The position numbers and the translations under genes are program-made. 64,000 bases of DNA, from NCBI GenBank assembly GCA_038210135.1, contig JBBQWZ010000021.1, forward strand, positions 37,944 through 101,943. Direction: 5' to 3'. The notes below the pieces were generated by a model that saw only the letters and a program-made list of their open reading frames with translations, made no database searches and was not told where the DNA came from. This stretch comes from JBBQWZ01 sp038210135 (GTDB taxonomy: Bacteria; Acidobacteriota; Terriglobia; Bryobacterales; Bryobacteraceae). This document shows positions 55,980-64,000 of this stretch, in pieces; positions within the stretch are counted from its first letter, which is position 1; each line of letters opens with the position of its first letter.

Positions 55980-58139
55980 TTGGACCTTTCGACCGAGCTC
56001 AAGTTCATTAAAGGCATCGGACCGGGCCGCGCCTCGATGCTCGCCGCCAAGGGCCTTGAAACCGTCGAAGACCTGCTCAGCTATCCGCCCTTTCGCTACG
56101 AGGATCGCTCCAACGTCAAGCCGATTCACCAGCTCGCTCCGGGCGAAATGGCTACTGTGCTCGCGGAGGTGAAGTCCACCAAGGTCTCCGGATTTCAGCG
56201 CAAGAATCTCGGCATCTTCGAAGCCACCTTCACCGACCCTCCCGGTGCCGCAATTGAGGTGTTTCCGTCCGGCGAAAATACGGTCCGGCCCAGCTTTAGG
56301 CGTTCGGGCAAGGAAGTCCTGATGGGCAAGTGGTTCCACGGAACCTATCTGCAGTCCGTCATCGAGCCCGGCATGCGCGTCGCTCTCTACGGCAAAGTCG
56401 AGCTCGACAACTACAGCCGGGAGCTGACCATGATGCACCCCGAGTTCGAGATCCTCTCGGGCGAGGACGACAGCGACCCTGGCTTGCATACGGGGCGCAT
56501 TGTTCCGGTTTATGAGGCCGCCGCAAAAGTGACTGCGAAGATGATCCGCTCGACCGTCGCGCGTATCCTTGCTTCCCTCCCGCCTCAGGCCGAACGCGTA
56601 CCGCAAACGGTGGTCGATCGCGTTAAGCTCATGCCCGTCTCAGAAGCCCTTCGCGAGATGCATTTCCCGAGCGAAGGCACCGACGTCCGCCTGCTGAACG
56701 CCTTCCGCTCGGCTGCGCAGTGGCGCTTCATCTTCGAGGAATTCTTCTGGCTCGAAGTCGGCTTGTCGCTGAAGAAAGCCCGGGCGAAACATGAGAAGGG
56801 CATCGAATTCGCGCTCACGGAAAAGGTCCGCGAACGCATCAAGGAGATGCTGCCCTTCCGTCCTACCGGCGCGCAGAAGCGCGTCCTCGGCGAGATCGCG
56901 CAGGACATGGCCTCGCCCAAGCCCATGTATCGCCTTCTGCAGGGCGACGTCGGAAGCGGCAAGACGCTGGTTGCCGCGGAAGCCGCCGTCATTGCCATCG
57001 AAAACGGGTATCAGGTCGCCGTACTTGCTCCCACGGAGATCCTGGCCGCGCAACACTACCTGTATTTCAAAAAGCTCTTTCACAAGCTCGGGTACGTGCC
57101 GGTTCTGCTTACGGGTTCGAACACCGCGCGCGAGAAGGTGCAGTTGAAGAAGCTGCTGGCGGCGAACCTCGCGCACATCGCCATCGGCACGCATGCCCTG
57201 CTCGAAAGCGACGTCGAATTCGCGAACCTGGGGCTCGCTATCGTCGATGAGCAGCACCGCTTCGGCGTCGAGCAGCGTAAGAGGCTTTCGGAAAAAGGCA
57301 ATCCCGACGTCCTGGTCATGACGGCGACGCCCATCCCGCGCACGCTCGCGCTGACGATCTACGGCGACCTCGACGTGTCGATCATCGACGAGATGCCGCC
57401 TGGCCGCAAAGCGATCGTCACCAAGCATCTTTCCGAAGACAAGATCGAGCAGGTCTGGAGCTTCGTCAAAAAGCAGATCGACGAAGGCCGGCAGGCGTAT
57501 GTGGTGTATCCCGTGATCGAGGAGTCTGAGACGCAGGCGATGAAGGCCGCTCAGAAGATGCACGAGCACCTGGCCAAGATCGTCTTCCCCGATGTCGAGG
57601 TCGGATTGCTGCACGGCAAACTGCCTACGGACGACAAGGAACAGGCCATGGACCGCTTCCAGAAAGGCCTCACCAAGATCCTGGTTTCGACTACCGTGAT
57701 CGAAGTCGGCGTCGATGTGCCGAATGCAAGCGTCATGGTGATCGAGCAGGCCGAGCGCTTCGGACTCTCGCAACTCCATCAATTGCGCGGACGCGTCGGC
57801 CGCGGCGGCGACCAGAGCTACTGCCTTCTGGTTACGAGTAAAGCCGGAGACACCGCGCGCGAACGCATCCGCACCATGGTCGAATCGACGGACGGATTCT
57901 ATATCGCGGAAATGGATCTCAAGCTGCGCGGACCGGGCGAGTTCTTCGGAACCAAGCAGAGTGGCTTGCCGGCGTTCCGCATCGGCAACCTGATTCGCGA
58001 TGCCGAGATCCTGGAGATCGCGCGCAATGAAGCCACTGGTTTCGTGGCGAATCCACCGTCCGAAGAAGAGATGCGCAAAGCGGTCGCCTACATTCGCGAC
58101 CATTGGCAGCGCCGCTACGGACTGGTCCAGGTCGGCTAG
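55980..58139 (+). CDS. recG: ATP-dependent DNA helicase RecG with an enlarged wedge loop
   Basis: 719 residues, TTG start at 55980 (the first codons DLSTELKFIKGIGPGRA match the family start). Wedge/OB domain about 1-190, then Walker A GDVGSGKTLVAAEAA, DEQHRFG (DEAH-type box), TATPIPRTLAL, and the C-terminal motifs QLRGRVGRG and LKLRGPGEFFGTKQSG. RecG remodels stalled forks and Holliday junctions. In the OB domain about 20 residues (AIEVFPSGENTVRPSFRRSG) are inserted between the D-x-x-G turn and WFHGTYLQ, compared with the usual spacing. Confidence 0.95.
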   Translation: MDLSTELKFIKGIGPGRASMLAAKGLETVEDLLSYPPFRYEDRSNVKPIHQLAPGEMATVLAEVKSTKVSGFQRKNLGIFEATFTDPPGAAIEVFPSGENTVRPSFRRSGKEVLMGKWFHGTYLQSVIEPGMRVALYGKVELDNYSRELTMMHPEFEILSGEDDSDPGLHTGRIVPVYEAAAKVTAKMIRSTVARILASLPPQAERVPQTVVDRVKLMPVSEALREMHFPSEGTDVRLLNAFRSAAQWRFIFEEFFWLEVGLSLKKARAKHEKGIEFALTEKVRERIKEMLPFRPTGAQKRVLGEIAQDMASPKPMYRLLQGDVGSGKTLVAAEAAVIAIENGYQVAVLAPTEILAAQHYLYFKKLFHKLGYVPVLLTGSNTAREKVQLKKLLAANLAHIAIGTHALLESDVEFANLGLAIVDEQHRFGVEQRKRLSEKGNPDVLVMTATPIPRTLALTIYGDLDVSIIDEMPPGRKAIVTKHLSEDKIEQVWSFVKKQIDEGRQAYVVYPVIEESETQAMKAAQKMHEHLAKIVFPDVEVGLLHGKLPTDDKEQAMDRFQKGLTKILVSTTVIEVGVDVPNASVMVIEQAERFGLSQLHQLRGRVGRGGDQSYCLLVTSKAGDTARERIRTMVESTDGFYIAEMDLKLRGPGEFFGTKQSGLPAFRIGNLIRDAEILEIARNEATGFVANPPSEEEMRKAVAYIRDHWQRRYGLVQVG

Positions 58140-58171
58140 AGGCGGTTTCAAGGCTTCTGCATCCGCTTACT

Positions 58172-58210
58172 GCGCAGCGCTGCGCGCGGCTTCGTGCGCG
58201 GCTCGGATTG
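58172..58210 (+). repeat. 39-bp dispersed repeat, copy 1
   Basis: A 39-base segment containing the palindrome GCGCAGCGCTGCGC and ending GCGCGGCTCGGATTG matches 63781-63819 at 34 of 39 positions. It lies between the convergent recG and phoU genes. It is unrelated in sequence to the GNRA hairpin family. Confidence 0.6.
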
Positions 58211-58240
58211 CACGCGGTTTACATCAACTCAAAAGACGCT

Positions 58241-58909
58241 CTAACCGGTCTTGCGCGATTCCGCGTGATGCCGGACGTCCACACCGGTCACTAGAAACAG
58301 AACGTCTTCGGCGATGTTGGTCGAGTGATCCGCGATGCGCTCGAGGTTCCGCGTGACGGCCAGCAGGTCGAGCGCCGGGCGGATGTGCTCCGGATTCTTT
58401 TCCATGAAGCTGACCAGTTCGTGATAGCAAGCGGTGCGCATGCTGTCGACGGCGTCGTCGGAAGCAAGCACGCTGCGCGCCAGATCCGCATCGCGGGTGA
58501 CAAACGCGTCGAGACTCTTCCGCACCATCGACTGCACCAGCCCGGCGATGTACGGAATATCGACCATCGCCTTGATCATCGGATCCTTCATGAGCGACAT
58601 GGCGCGCTGCGCAATGTTCACCGACAGGTCGCCCATGCGTTCGAGGTCGGTGTTGATTTTGAGTGCCGCGACGATCAGCCGGAGGTCCGCGGCCATGGGT
58701 TGTTGCAAGGCCAGCAGCTTGGTGGCAAACTCATCGATCTCGATCTCGATGGCGTTGACGCGGCTCTCGTTGAAGAAGACTTCCTCGGCGGCGGCGCTGT
58801 CCTTGTTGGTCACCGCGCTGATGCTGCGCTGAATCGCCGACTCCACCAGAGCGCTCATCTCGAGCAGTTTGTTCTTCAGGTGTTCGAGTTCTTCGACGAA
58901 GTGACGCAC
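58241..58909 (-). CDS. phoU: Phosphate transport regulator PhoU
   Basis: 222 residues, two three-helix PhoU repeats. The metal-binding motifs E-x-x-x-D appear in INAIEIEIDEFATK (near residue 50) and in the second repeat around ERIADHSTNIAEDV near the C terminus. PhoU transmits the state of the Pst transporter to PhoR and limits phosphate uptake. It is the last gene of the pst cluster, 39 bp after pstB on the minus strand. A typical length. Confidence 0.95.
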   Translation of the reverse strand: MRHFVEELEHLKNKLLEMSALVESAIQRSISAVTNKDSAAAEEVFFNESRVNAIEIEIDEFATKLLALQQPMAADLRLIVAALKINTDLERMGDLSVNIAQRAMSLMKDPMIKAMVDIPYIAGLVQSMVRKSLDAFVTRDADLARSVLASDDAVDSMRTACYHELVSFMEKNPEHIRPALDLLAVTRNLERIADHSTNIAEDVLFLVTGVDVRHHAESRKTG

Positions 58910-58948
58910 AGTATCTCCCCCAATTGTCGCCGACGCGACGGGTTCGAT

Positions 58949-59803
58949 TTATCCGAAGCGGCCGGTCACGTAGTCTTCCGTCTGTCGCTTCGACGGATTC
59001 TTGAAAATCTGCGACGTCAGATCGAACTCAATCAGTTTGCCCAGCAGGAAGAATCCAGTGTAATCGGCAACGCGGGCCGCCTGCTGCATGTTGTGGGTGA
59101 CGATGACTATGGTGCAGCTGTCTTTAAGCTGGAAAATCAGATCCTCGATCTTCGCGGTCGCGATCGGATCGAGCGCGGAACAGGGCTCGTCGAGCAACAG
59201 GACTTCCGGATCGACAGCGAGGGCGCGCGCGATGCACAACCGCTGCTGCTGTCCGCCCGACAAACCATACGCGGACTCGTGCAGCTTGTCTTTGACTTCG
59301 TCCCACAACGCGGCTCGGCGGAGACTTTGCTCCACTTTGTCGCGCAGTGCGGATTTGCCCTTAACCGTTCCGTTGATCTTCGGACCATAGGCGACGTTAT
59401 CGAAAATGGATTTCGGAAAGGGATTCGACCGCTGGAACACCATGCCCACGCGGCGGCGCACATCCGAGACTTCGGCCTCGAGAATGTTCTCGCCATCGAG
59501 CATGACTCGGCCTTCGACGCGGCTGCCGCGGACGGTCTCGTTCATCCGGTTCAAGGTCCGGAGGAAGGTGGACTTGCCGCAGCCTGAAGGTCCGATGAAC
59601 GCCGTGACGTGCTGTTCATAGACCTGCATGGAAATGCCATGCAGAGCCTGAAAGCTGCCGTAGAAGAAGTTGAGATCCTCGGCGCTCAGCTTGGCGGTCC
59701 GGGTAGCAGGCGTCGCGGCTTCCGTTTCGCGTTCATGCAGACGCAGATCCTGCATCATTGCGGGCTCCGCAGGCTTGGCGTCGAGTTTGACTGGCATATG
59801 CAT
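58949..59803 (-). CDS. pstB: Phosphate ABC transporter ATPase PstB
   Basis: 284 residues. Walker A FIGPSGCGKSTFLRTLNRMN, signature GLSGGQQQRLCIARALA, Walker B EVLLLDEPCSALDP, H-loop IVTHNM. These match PstB closely. About 38 extra residues precede the usual start (AEDLNFFYGSFQALHGISM); the in-frame Met at residues 3, 16 and 17 do not remove all of them, so a real N-terminal extension rich in Ala/Glu/Thr seems present. It drives high-affinity phosphate import with PstA and PstC. Confidence 0.95.
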   Translation of the reverse strand: MHMPVKLDAKPAEPAMMQDLRLHERETEAATPATRTAKLSAEDLNFFYGSFQALHGISMQVYEQHVTAFIGPSGCGKSTFLRTLNRMNETVRGSRVEGRVMLDGENILEAEVSDVRRRVGMVFQRSNPFPKSIFDNVAYGPKINGTVKGKSALRDKVEQSLRRAALWDEVKDKLHESAYGLSGGQQQRLCIARALAVDPEVLLLDEPCSALDPIATAKIEDLIFQLKDSCTIVIVTHNMQQAARVADYTGFFLLGKLIEFDLTSQIFKNPSKRQTEDYVTGRFG

Positions 59804-59807
59804 TCCA

Positions 59808-60674
59808 TCACCGTGGAGAGGTCCGCTTCGAAATGATAATACGCGCCACGATATTTACCGTGAGCACGAGAGCGAGCAGCACGAATCCGGCCGACCACGC
59901 CTGGCGGTGCCAATCCTCGTAGGGGGAAATCGCGTAGTTAAAGATCATCACCGGCAGAGCGGCGGTTGGCTGATCCCAGCCCGGACTCCAATAGCGGTTT
60001 CCAAAACTGGTGAACAGCAGCGGAGCCGTTTCTCCGGCTACGCGGGCGAGATTCAACATGATGCCGGTGAGGATGCCGTGCTTGGCCGCCGGTATGACGA
60101 CCGTCAGAATGGAGCGCGCCTTCGACGCGCCCAGCGCCATGGAGCCTTCGCGCAAACTGATCGGAACGGCGCGCAGGAATTCTTCCGAACTTCGGATCGC
60201 GATCGGGATCATCATCACGCCCAGCGCGAGGCCGCCGGCGAGCGTCGAGAAGTGCTTCTGCGGCAGGACGATCACGGTGTAGGCGAAGATGCCGATGACG
60301 ATCGACGGAACTCCGTTCAACAGATCGGTGGTATAGCGGACGAAGAAGGAGAAGGCGGAGCCGCCGAATTCCGAGAGGTAGACGCCACCCATAAATCCCA
60401 GCGGAACGCCGACCAGCATGGCGATCAGCAGCAGCTTCGCGCTGCCCAAAATCGCGTTCGCCATGCCGCCTCCGGCCTCGCCGACGGGGGTCGGCAACTT
60501 GGTGAAGAAGTCTAGCGTCAGGCTGCTGCCGCCGTGGATGAACAGGTACCCGAGGATGAAGACGAGGGTTCCGGCGGCGACCAGAGTGCAAAGGCCGGTG
60601 AGGGTGAGCATGACGACGTTGACCACTTTGCGACGGGTGGTGTTCGCCGAGCGCAAAGGAGCGGCCGCGGTCAT
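59808..60674 (-). CDS. pstA: Phosphate ABC transporter permease PstA
   Basis: 288 residues, six membrane segments. The coupling motif is in ALRLIPRAMREGSMALGASK-like form: EEFLRAVPISLREGSMALGA. The block VGVPLGFMGGVYLSEF and LNGVPSIVIGIFAYTVIVLP are typical of PstA. It overlaps the end of pstC by four bases and ends 4 bp before pstB, consistent with one operon. Confidence 0.94.
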   Translation of the reverse strand: MTAAAPLRSANTTRRKVVNVVMLTLTGLCTLVAAGTLVFILGYLFIHGGSSLTLDFFTKLPTPVGEAGGGMANAILGSAKLLLIAMLVGVPLGFMGGVYLSEFGGSAFSFFVRYTTDLLNGVPSIVIGIFAYTVIVLPQKHFSTLAGGLALGVMMIPIAIRSSEEFLRAVPISLREGSMALGASKARSILTVVIPAAKHGILTGIMLNLARVAGETAPLLFTSFGNRYWSPGWDQPTAALPVMIFNYAISPYEDWHRQAWSAGFVLLALVLTVNIVARIIISKRTSPR

Positions 60675-61651
60675 GGAGCCCCCTTCAGGCGTCCGCCCGA
60701 GACCAGGATGCGGGCGACGGCATTGATGATGATGGTGAGGCCGAAGAGCACCAGACCCAGTTCGATCAATGCTCCGGAATACATGTCGCCGGTCGCCTCG
60801 GTAAACTCATTGGCAATTACCGCAGCAATTGTGTAGCCAGGCGCGAATAGGGAGCCAACGATCTTTGGATCGTTGCCGATGACCATCGTGACCGCCATGG
60901 TTTCGCCCAAGGCGCGCGCCAAAGCGAGGAAAATCGACCCGGTGATGCCGTTTTTTGCATACGGCAGCACGATGTCCCAGGTGGTTTCCCAGCGGGTTGC
61001 GCCCAAGGCAAGAGCAGCTTCGCGTTGATCGTTCGGAACGGCCAGGATGACTTCGCGCGAAATCGAGATGATGAACGGCAGGATCATTACGGACAGGACC
61101 ACGCCCGCGGACAGCAGGCTGACTCCGTAGAACGGACCCTGGAAGATGGGCATCCAGCCGAGCACGGCCCGAAGGGTTGGCTCGGCGGATCGCAGCGCGG
61201 GAACCAGGATGAAGATGCCGAGCAGGCCGTAGATCACGCTGGGAACGGCGGCCAGCAATTCGATGAGGAAGGTGAGGCCGGCCGAGATCCGCGCGGGAGC
61301 CAGTTCGGCAAGGAAGATGGCCGCGCCGACTCCGAGTGGAATGCCGATGACCAAGGCGAGGGCGGAGGTCACCAGTGTGCCGTAGATGAACGGCAGTGCT
61401 CCGAACTCTTCGGCGACCGGGTCCCATACGTCGGTGGTGAGGAAGGACCAGCCGAACTTGTGCCGCGGCAGTGCCGAGTTCTGGTACAGCTCGAAGACCA
61501 GCAGGCCGGTGACCAGGAGGACGGATGCCGCGCAGGCGAGCGTAATCAGGAAGGCGACTTCATCACCGGTCTTCAAGCGCGTCCAGAACGTGCGGGCGCG
61601 GCCGCTGGGGCGGCGGGGATTGGTGGCGGAATGTGCGACTGGCGTGGTCAT
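60671..61651 (-). CDS. pstC: Phosphate ABC transporter permease PstC
   Basis: 326 residues from the ATG at 61651; a TTG three codons upstream is less likely. Six membrane segments, with GIPLGVGAAIFLAELAPARI, LIELLAAVPSVIYGLLGIFI and the coupling helix REVILAVPNDQREAALALGA. The usual PstC order. It lies 12 bp after pstS and overlaps pstA by four bases. It forms the membrane channel with PstA. Confidence 0.95.
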   Translation of the reverse strand: MTTPVAHSATNPRRPSGRARTFWTRLKTGDEVAFLITLACAASVLLVTGLLVFELYQNSALPRHKFGWSFLTTDVWDPVAEEFGALPFIYGTLVTSALALVIGIPLGVGAAIFLAELAPARISAGLTFLIELLAAVPSVIYGLLGIFILVPALRSAEPTLRAVLGWMPIFQGPFYGVSLLSAGVVLSVMILPFIISISREVILAVPNDQREAALALGATRWETTWDIVLPYAKNGITGSIFLALARALGETMAVTMVIGNDPKIVGSLFAPGYTIAAVIANEFTEATGDMYSGALIELGLVLFGLTIIINAVARILVSGGRLKGAP

Positions 61652-61663
61652 GAATCGCAAATC

Positions 61664-62686
61664 CTATTGGATCTTTTCGATCAACCGCAGTTCTTTCGCG
61701 ATGACGGCTTTCGGCAGGCGCGAGAAGTTCAGAGCTTCGGTCATGTCCTGGCCATCGGTCAGCATCCATTTCAGGAAGCTCTTGACGGCGTTTCTCTTGG
61801 CCGGATCCTGGATCCGGTCGGGAATCAGCAGCCAGGTGAAGCTCGAGATGGGGTAGGCGCCTTTCCCGGGCGCGTTGGTGATCGACGCGCGGAAGTCGTC
61901 GGGCAGGCCTTCTGAAGAAGCGGCGGCTTCGGTCACGCTCTTCAGGTCGGCTTGGATCAGCGCCCCGGAGGCGTTCCGCATCTTCGCGAAGGGCGTCCTG
62001 GTTTGGACGGCGAAGATCAGCTCCGTATAGCCGAGCGAATTGGGGATCTGCTTCACTTGGCCGGTGACGCCTTCGCTGCCTTTGCCGCCAAGGCCGGTCG
62101 GCCACTTGACGGAAGAGGCACGGCCCACTTTTGCTTCCCACTCCTTGCTGACCTTGGACAGGTAGTCGGAGAGGATGAAGGTGGTTCCACTGCCATCGGA
62201 GCGATGGATGACGACGATGGTCGCATCCGGCAGTTTGACGCCGGGATTCATCTTGACCATTTCCGGGTCGTTCCACTTCCAGACTCTGCCGAGAAAGATC
62301 GCGGCGAGCAGTTCGCCGGACAGATTCAGTTGCTGGGGGACGTTCGGGAGGTTGTAGGCAATGACCACCGCACCCAGAACGGACGGAAAGTGGAGGACGC
62401 TGTTCTGCCGCTTGGCTTTGTACGCGGCCAGGAGTTTGTCGCTCATGGGATTGTCGGAGGCGCCGAAGTCCACGGTACCTTCGGTGATCTGTTTGACACC
62501 GCCGCCAGAACCGATGGATTGGTAGTTGAACTGAAGGTTCGGGAACTGCTTATGGTAGGAGTCGAACCACTTCGAATAGATGGGATAGGGGAACGTGGCG
62601 CCGGCGCCGTTGATCAGTTGGGCCGATGCCAATCCCGTCCCTATGACGGTCGCAAGGGCCACCCCCAATATCGTTTGGGTGGTCAT
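61664..62686 (-). CDS. pstS: Phosphate-binding protein PstS
   Basis: 340 residues. Signal peptide (MTTQTILGVALATVIGTGLA), then INGAGATFPYPIYSKWFDSY, FNYQSIGSGGGVKQITEGTV and DFGASDNPMSDKLLAAYK, the phosphate-binding loops of PstS, with HRSDGSGTTFILSDYL the second ligand loop. It binds phosphate in the periplasm for PstCAB. First gene of the operon. The 60 bp upstream contain CTGTAGT and TTGTAAC, only loosely like a Pho box, so phosphate control is likely by analogy rather than shown. Confidence 0.96.
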   Translation of the reverse strand: MTTQTILGVALATVIGTGLASAQLINGAGATFPYPIYSKWFDSYHKQFPNLQFNYQSIGSGGGVKQITEGTVDFGASDNPMSDKLLAAYKAKRQNSVLHFPSVLGAVVIAYNLPNVPQQLNLSGELLAAIFLGRVWKWNDPEMVKMNPGVKLPDATIVVIHRSDGSGTTFILSDYLSKVSKEWEAKVGRASSVKWPTGLGGKGSEGVTGQVKQIPNSLGYTELIFAVQTRTPFAKMRNASGALIQADLKSVTEAAASSEGLPDDFRASITNAPGKGAYPISSFTWLLIPDRIQDPAKRNAVKSFLKWMLTDGQDMTEALNFSRLPKAVIAKELRLIEKIQ

Positions 62687-62876
62687 TCAGTTCTCTCGCC
62701 CAATTGTCCCAGCCGACTGTTACAAAGCAATTACTACAGTGCGGGTATGGGGCGGGAGGGGCTGCAAGATGAACAAAGAAAATGGCTTTTGGGAGACGAG
62801 CGGCGGACGCGGATCGGGTGTTGGCGGGGGTTTACGGCCTGGATTGGTGGGCTTTGGGGTTGGCTTGCCTGGCTGG

Positions 62877-63584
62877 TTACGCGATTTCCTGGTTGAGTTT
62901 TTCGAAAGAACGTTCGGATTTTGCAGAAGAGTCCCGTCGCTGACGCTCGGGGTTCAGGCCCAGGTCCCCGGCGGCACCGCCTGCGGAAGCATTCTGCGAA
63001 ACGAAGCCACTTTGGGCGGAGTGCTTTTGTTTGTTGTGAGTTGCGCCGACGATCTGGCGTTGGGCGAAGGTTTCGCGTTGGTGCTGTTGGCGTTCTTTGT
63101 TGCGGTCTTGCTGGAATAGGCGGCGTTCCTTTTGGGTTTGGGCGAGCAGGGCGTGGAGTTGCAGGACCTGGCGGTGGTAGCGCGTCGCGTAGCGGGACAT
63201 GAGATCGAGTTGCTTGGAGTTTTCGAGGAAGGCTTTGGCCTGGGCGCCGGCCCAGTCGCTTGCGTCGTTCGAATCTTCGGGCATGTTCGGGACGGCGAGC
63301 TGGAAGAGAATATTGGTTTCGATGGCTCTGGCGCGGTCGAGCTGCCATTGCGCGTCGGCTAAGGAGTGGGCGATGCGGAGTTCGTTTTCGCCTTCGCAGC
63401 GGAGGCTGGCGACGAGGCGGGCTGAGCAGTCGAAGTAGTTTTTCAGGTCTTCTTCACTCGATAAGATGGCTTGGCCGGTGAGGTTATGTTTTCGGGCGTT
63501 GTATTTGCTGCGCTGTTTGCCGGCTTCAGTTTTGGGTCCGGTTGAATGCTGGGCATTTTCGTGGTTGGTTTCGGCTTGCGACAT
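62877..63584 (-). CDS. 'STGP' family hypothetical protein with a repeat-derived tail
   Basis: 235 residues. The block NHENAQHSTGPKTEAGKQRS and KYNARKHNLTGQAI shares the consensus with the protein at 4695. A helical, Gln/Arg-rich middle follows (LLAQTQKERRLFQQDRNKER). Near the C terminus LNPERQRRDSS is the translation of a B-type hairpin element (62933-62952). AAGGAG eight bases before the ATG at 63584 fixes the start over a Met ten codons upstream. Function unknown. It adjoins the repeat array at the window end, as the first STGP gene adjoins repeats at 4394-4527. Confidence 0.72.
   Translation of the reverse strand: MSQAETNHENAQHSTGPKTEAGKQRSKYNARKHNLTGQAILSSEEDLKNYFDCSARLVASLRCEGENELRIAHSLADAQWQLDRARAIETNILFQLAVPNMPEDSNDASDWAGAQAKAFLENSKQLDLMSRYATRYHRQVLQLHALLAQTQKERRLFQQDRNKERQQHQRETFAQRQIVGATHNKQKHSAQSGFVSQNASAGGAAGDLGLNPERQRRDSSAKSERSFEKLNQEIA
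62933..62952 (-). repeat. B-type hairpin element inside a coding sequence
   Basis: On the minus strand: CCCC GA GC GTCA GC GA CGGG, with CTGAA and AC flanks. One stem pair is C-C, otherwise the fold is kept. In frame it codes L-N-P-E-R-Q-R-R-D, close to the peptide coded by the copy in the epimerase gene. Confidence 0.7.
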
Positions 63585-63780
63585 GGTCTTGCTCCTTGAG
63601 GATGGGAGTTCCATCCGCGCTTACGGTAGCTGACGCGTTTTGTGTGTGTGGGGGTGTTGGGGTGCGATTTGTTGAGGGTGTTGGGGATATAAATTTGGTG
63701 GGCGCGGCACTGGGTTTGGGAATCCGCGCATTGACTTGCGGGGTTATATGGGCGGGGTGGGGTTTGGGGGTCCGCTTCCG

Positions 63781-63819
63781 ACGCAGCGCTTCGCGCTGCT
63801 TTGGGCGCGGCTCGGATTG
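63781..63819 (+). repeat. 39-bp dispersed repeat, copy 2
   Basis: Matches 58172-58210 at 34 of 39 positions. Here the first part folds into a perfect 7-bp hairpin GCAGCGC TTC GCGCTGC (63783-63799), whose complement has the GCGAAGC mini-hairpin core seen at 9-25 and 4307-4352. Confidence 0.6.
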
Positions 63820-63869
63820 GGGTGGCTGGGAGTCGGTGGCTCGGAGTTGCCTCTATCTCGCGGTTGGGT

Positions 63870-63981
63870 CCCGTCGCTTACGCTCCGGGTTCAAGGGGGT
63901 GGGGAAGGGGTGGGTCCCGTCGCTTACGCTCCGGGTTCAAGGGGGTCGTGAAGGAGTCGGTCCCGTCGCTTACGCTCCGGG
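63870..63981 (-). repeat. Three tandem B-type hairpins, 46-bp period
   Basis: Hairpins at 63870-63889, 63916-63935 and 63962-63981, each reading CCCG GA GC GTAA GC GA CGGG on the minus strand, with TTGAA and AC flanks. Spacers are G-rich (GGGGGTGGGGAAGG type). All three hairpins are identical, while spacers vary slightly. Confidence 0.85.
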
Positions 63982-64000
63982 TTCAAGGGGGTGGGAAGGG

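Larger units (their letters stand above)
63585..64000. other. Repeat-rich end of the window, no gene
   Basis: No credible gene is seen. The stretch holds a G-rich, T-rich strand bias, the second copy of the 39-bp repeat and three tandem B-type hairpins that run to the window edge, so the array may continue. Confidence 0.55.

Noticed and set aside
62687..62760. Pho box upstream of pstS
   Set aside because: CTGTAGT and TTGTAAC match the half-site weakly and are not spaced by 11 bases; only noted in the gene entry.
63736..63951. 71-residue plus-strand frame at the window end
   Set aside because: It is mostly the 39-bp repeat and antisense hairpin array; not a gene.

Overview
The window is high-GC bacterial chromosome from a Gram-negative organism. 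It carries a Tol-Pal envelope system, lipoproteins with lipoboxes, an RND efflux pump and a flagellar segment. Three traits point to Acidobacteriota, probably near Solibacter/Bryobacter: an Oar-like TonB-dependent receptor with a carboxypeptidase-regulatory N-domain, two large orphan MacB-like permeases (ADOP type), and DUF1080/DUF2961 secreted proteins. This placement is inference from gene content only; no rRNA or tRNA gene was found.

Layout. 0-2 kb: two tiny genes and an IS1595-type transposase. 2-5.3 kb: DUF1080 protein, ComF-HNH pair, and a small protein of the 'STGP' type. 5.2-14.2 kb: Oar-like receptor and a tripartite RND efflux operon. 14.4-24.7 kb: GDT1-family cation transporter, two MFS carriers, an AGE-type epimerase, rhodanese, a degenerate M28-like protein, a class III aminotransferase, a GH172-type (DUF2961) protein and a beta-helix protein. 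25-29 kb: infC, acpS and a Co/Ni ECF transporter (cbiMN-cbiQ-cbiO). 29-35.2 kb: tolQ-tolR-tonB/tolA-like-tolB-pal-cpoB-deoC on the minus strand. 35.5-48.3 kb: a three-module oxidoreductase, a PhoR-like kinase, two ADOP permeases and an Asn/Gln-rich exported protein. 48.4-52.4 kb: three exported proteins with a CxxCH haem motif, two of them with copper-monooxygenase-like domains. 52.6-58.1 kb: flgM-flgN-like-flgK-flgL behind a sigma-28 promoter, then recG. 58.2-62.7 kb: pstSCAB-phoU on the minus strand. The window ends with a second STGP protein and a repeat array.

The most unusual signal is not a protein. About 20 short dispersed elements, mostly intergenic, each fold into a hairpin with one plan: a 4-bp stem, a tandem GA/GA mismatch, a 2-bp stem and a GTAA-type (GNRA) loop. 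Between copies the stem bases change in compensating pairs (CCCC/GGGG, CCCG/CGGG, CCGC/GCGG; inner CC/GG, GC/GC, CT/AG), while GA, GA and the loop stay fixed. Copies occur singly, joined to a second hairpin type, in tandem arrays (43-bp and 46-bp periods), and inside two reading frames. This looks like a REP/BIME-like element family selected for its fold.

Other points: a DeoC homologue that has lost its Schiff-base lysine, an M28-like protein without metal ligands, an infC gene preceded by a possible leaderless 21-codon ORF and not followed by rpmI-rplT, and a structured leader upstream of the cobalt/nickel transporter.
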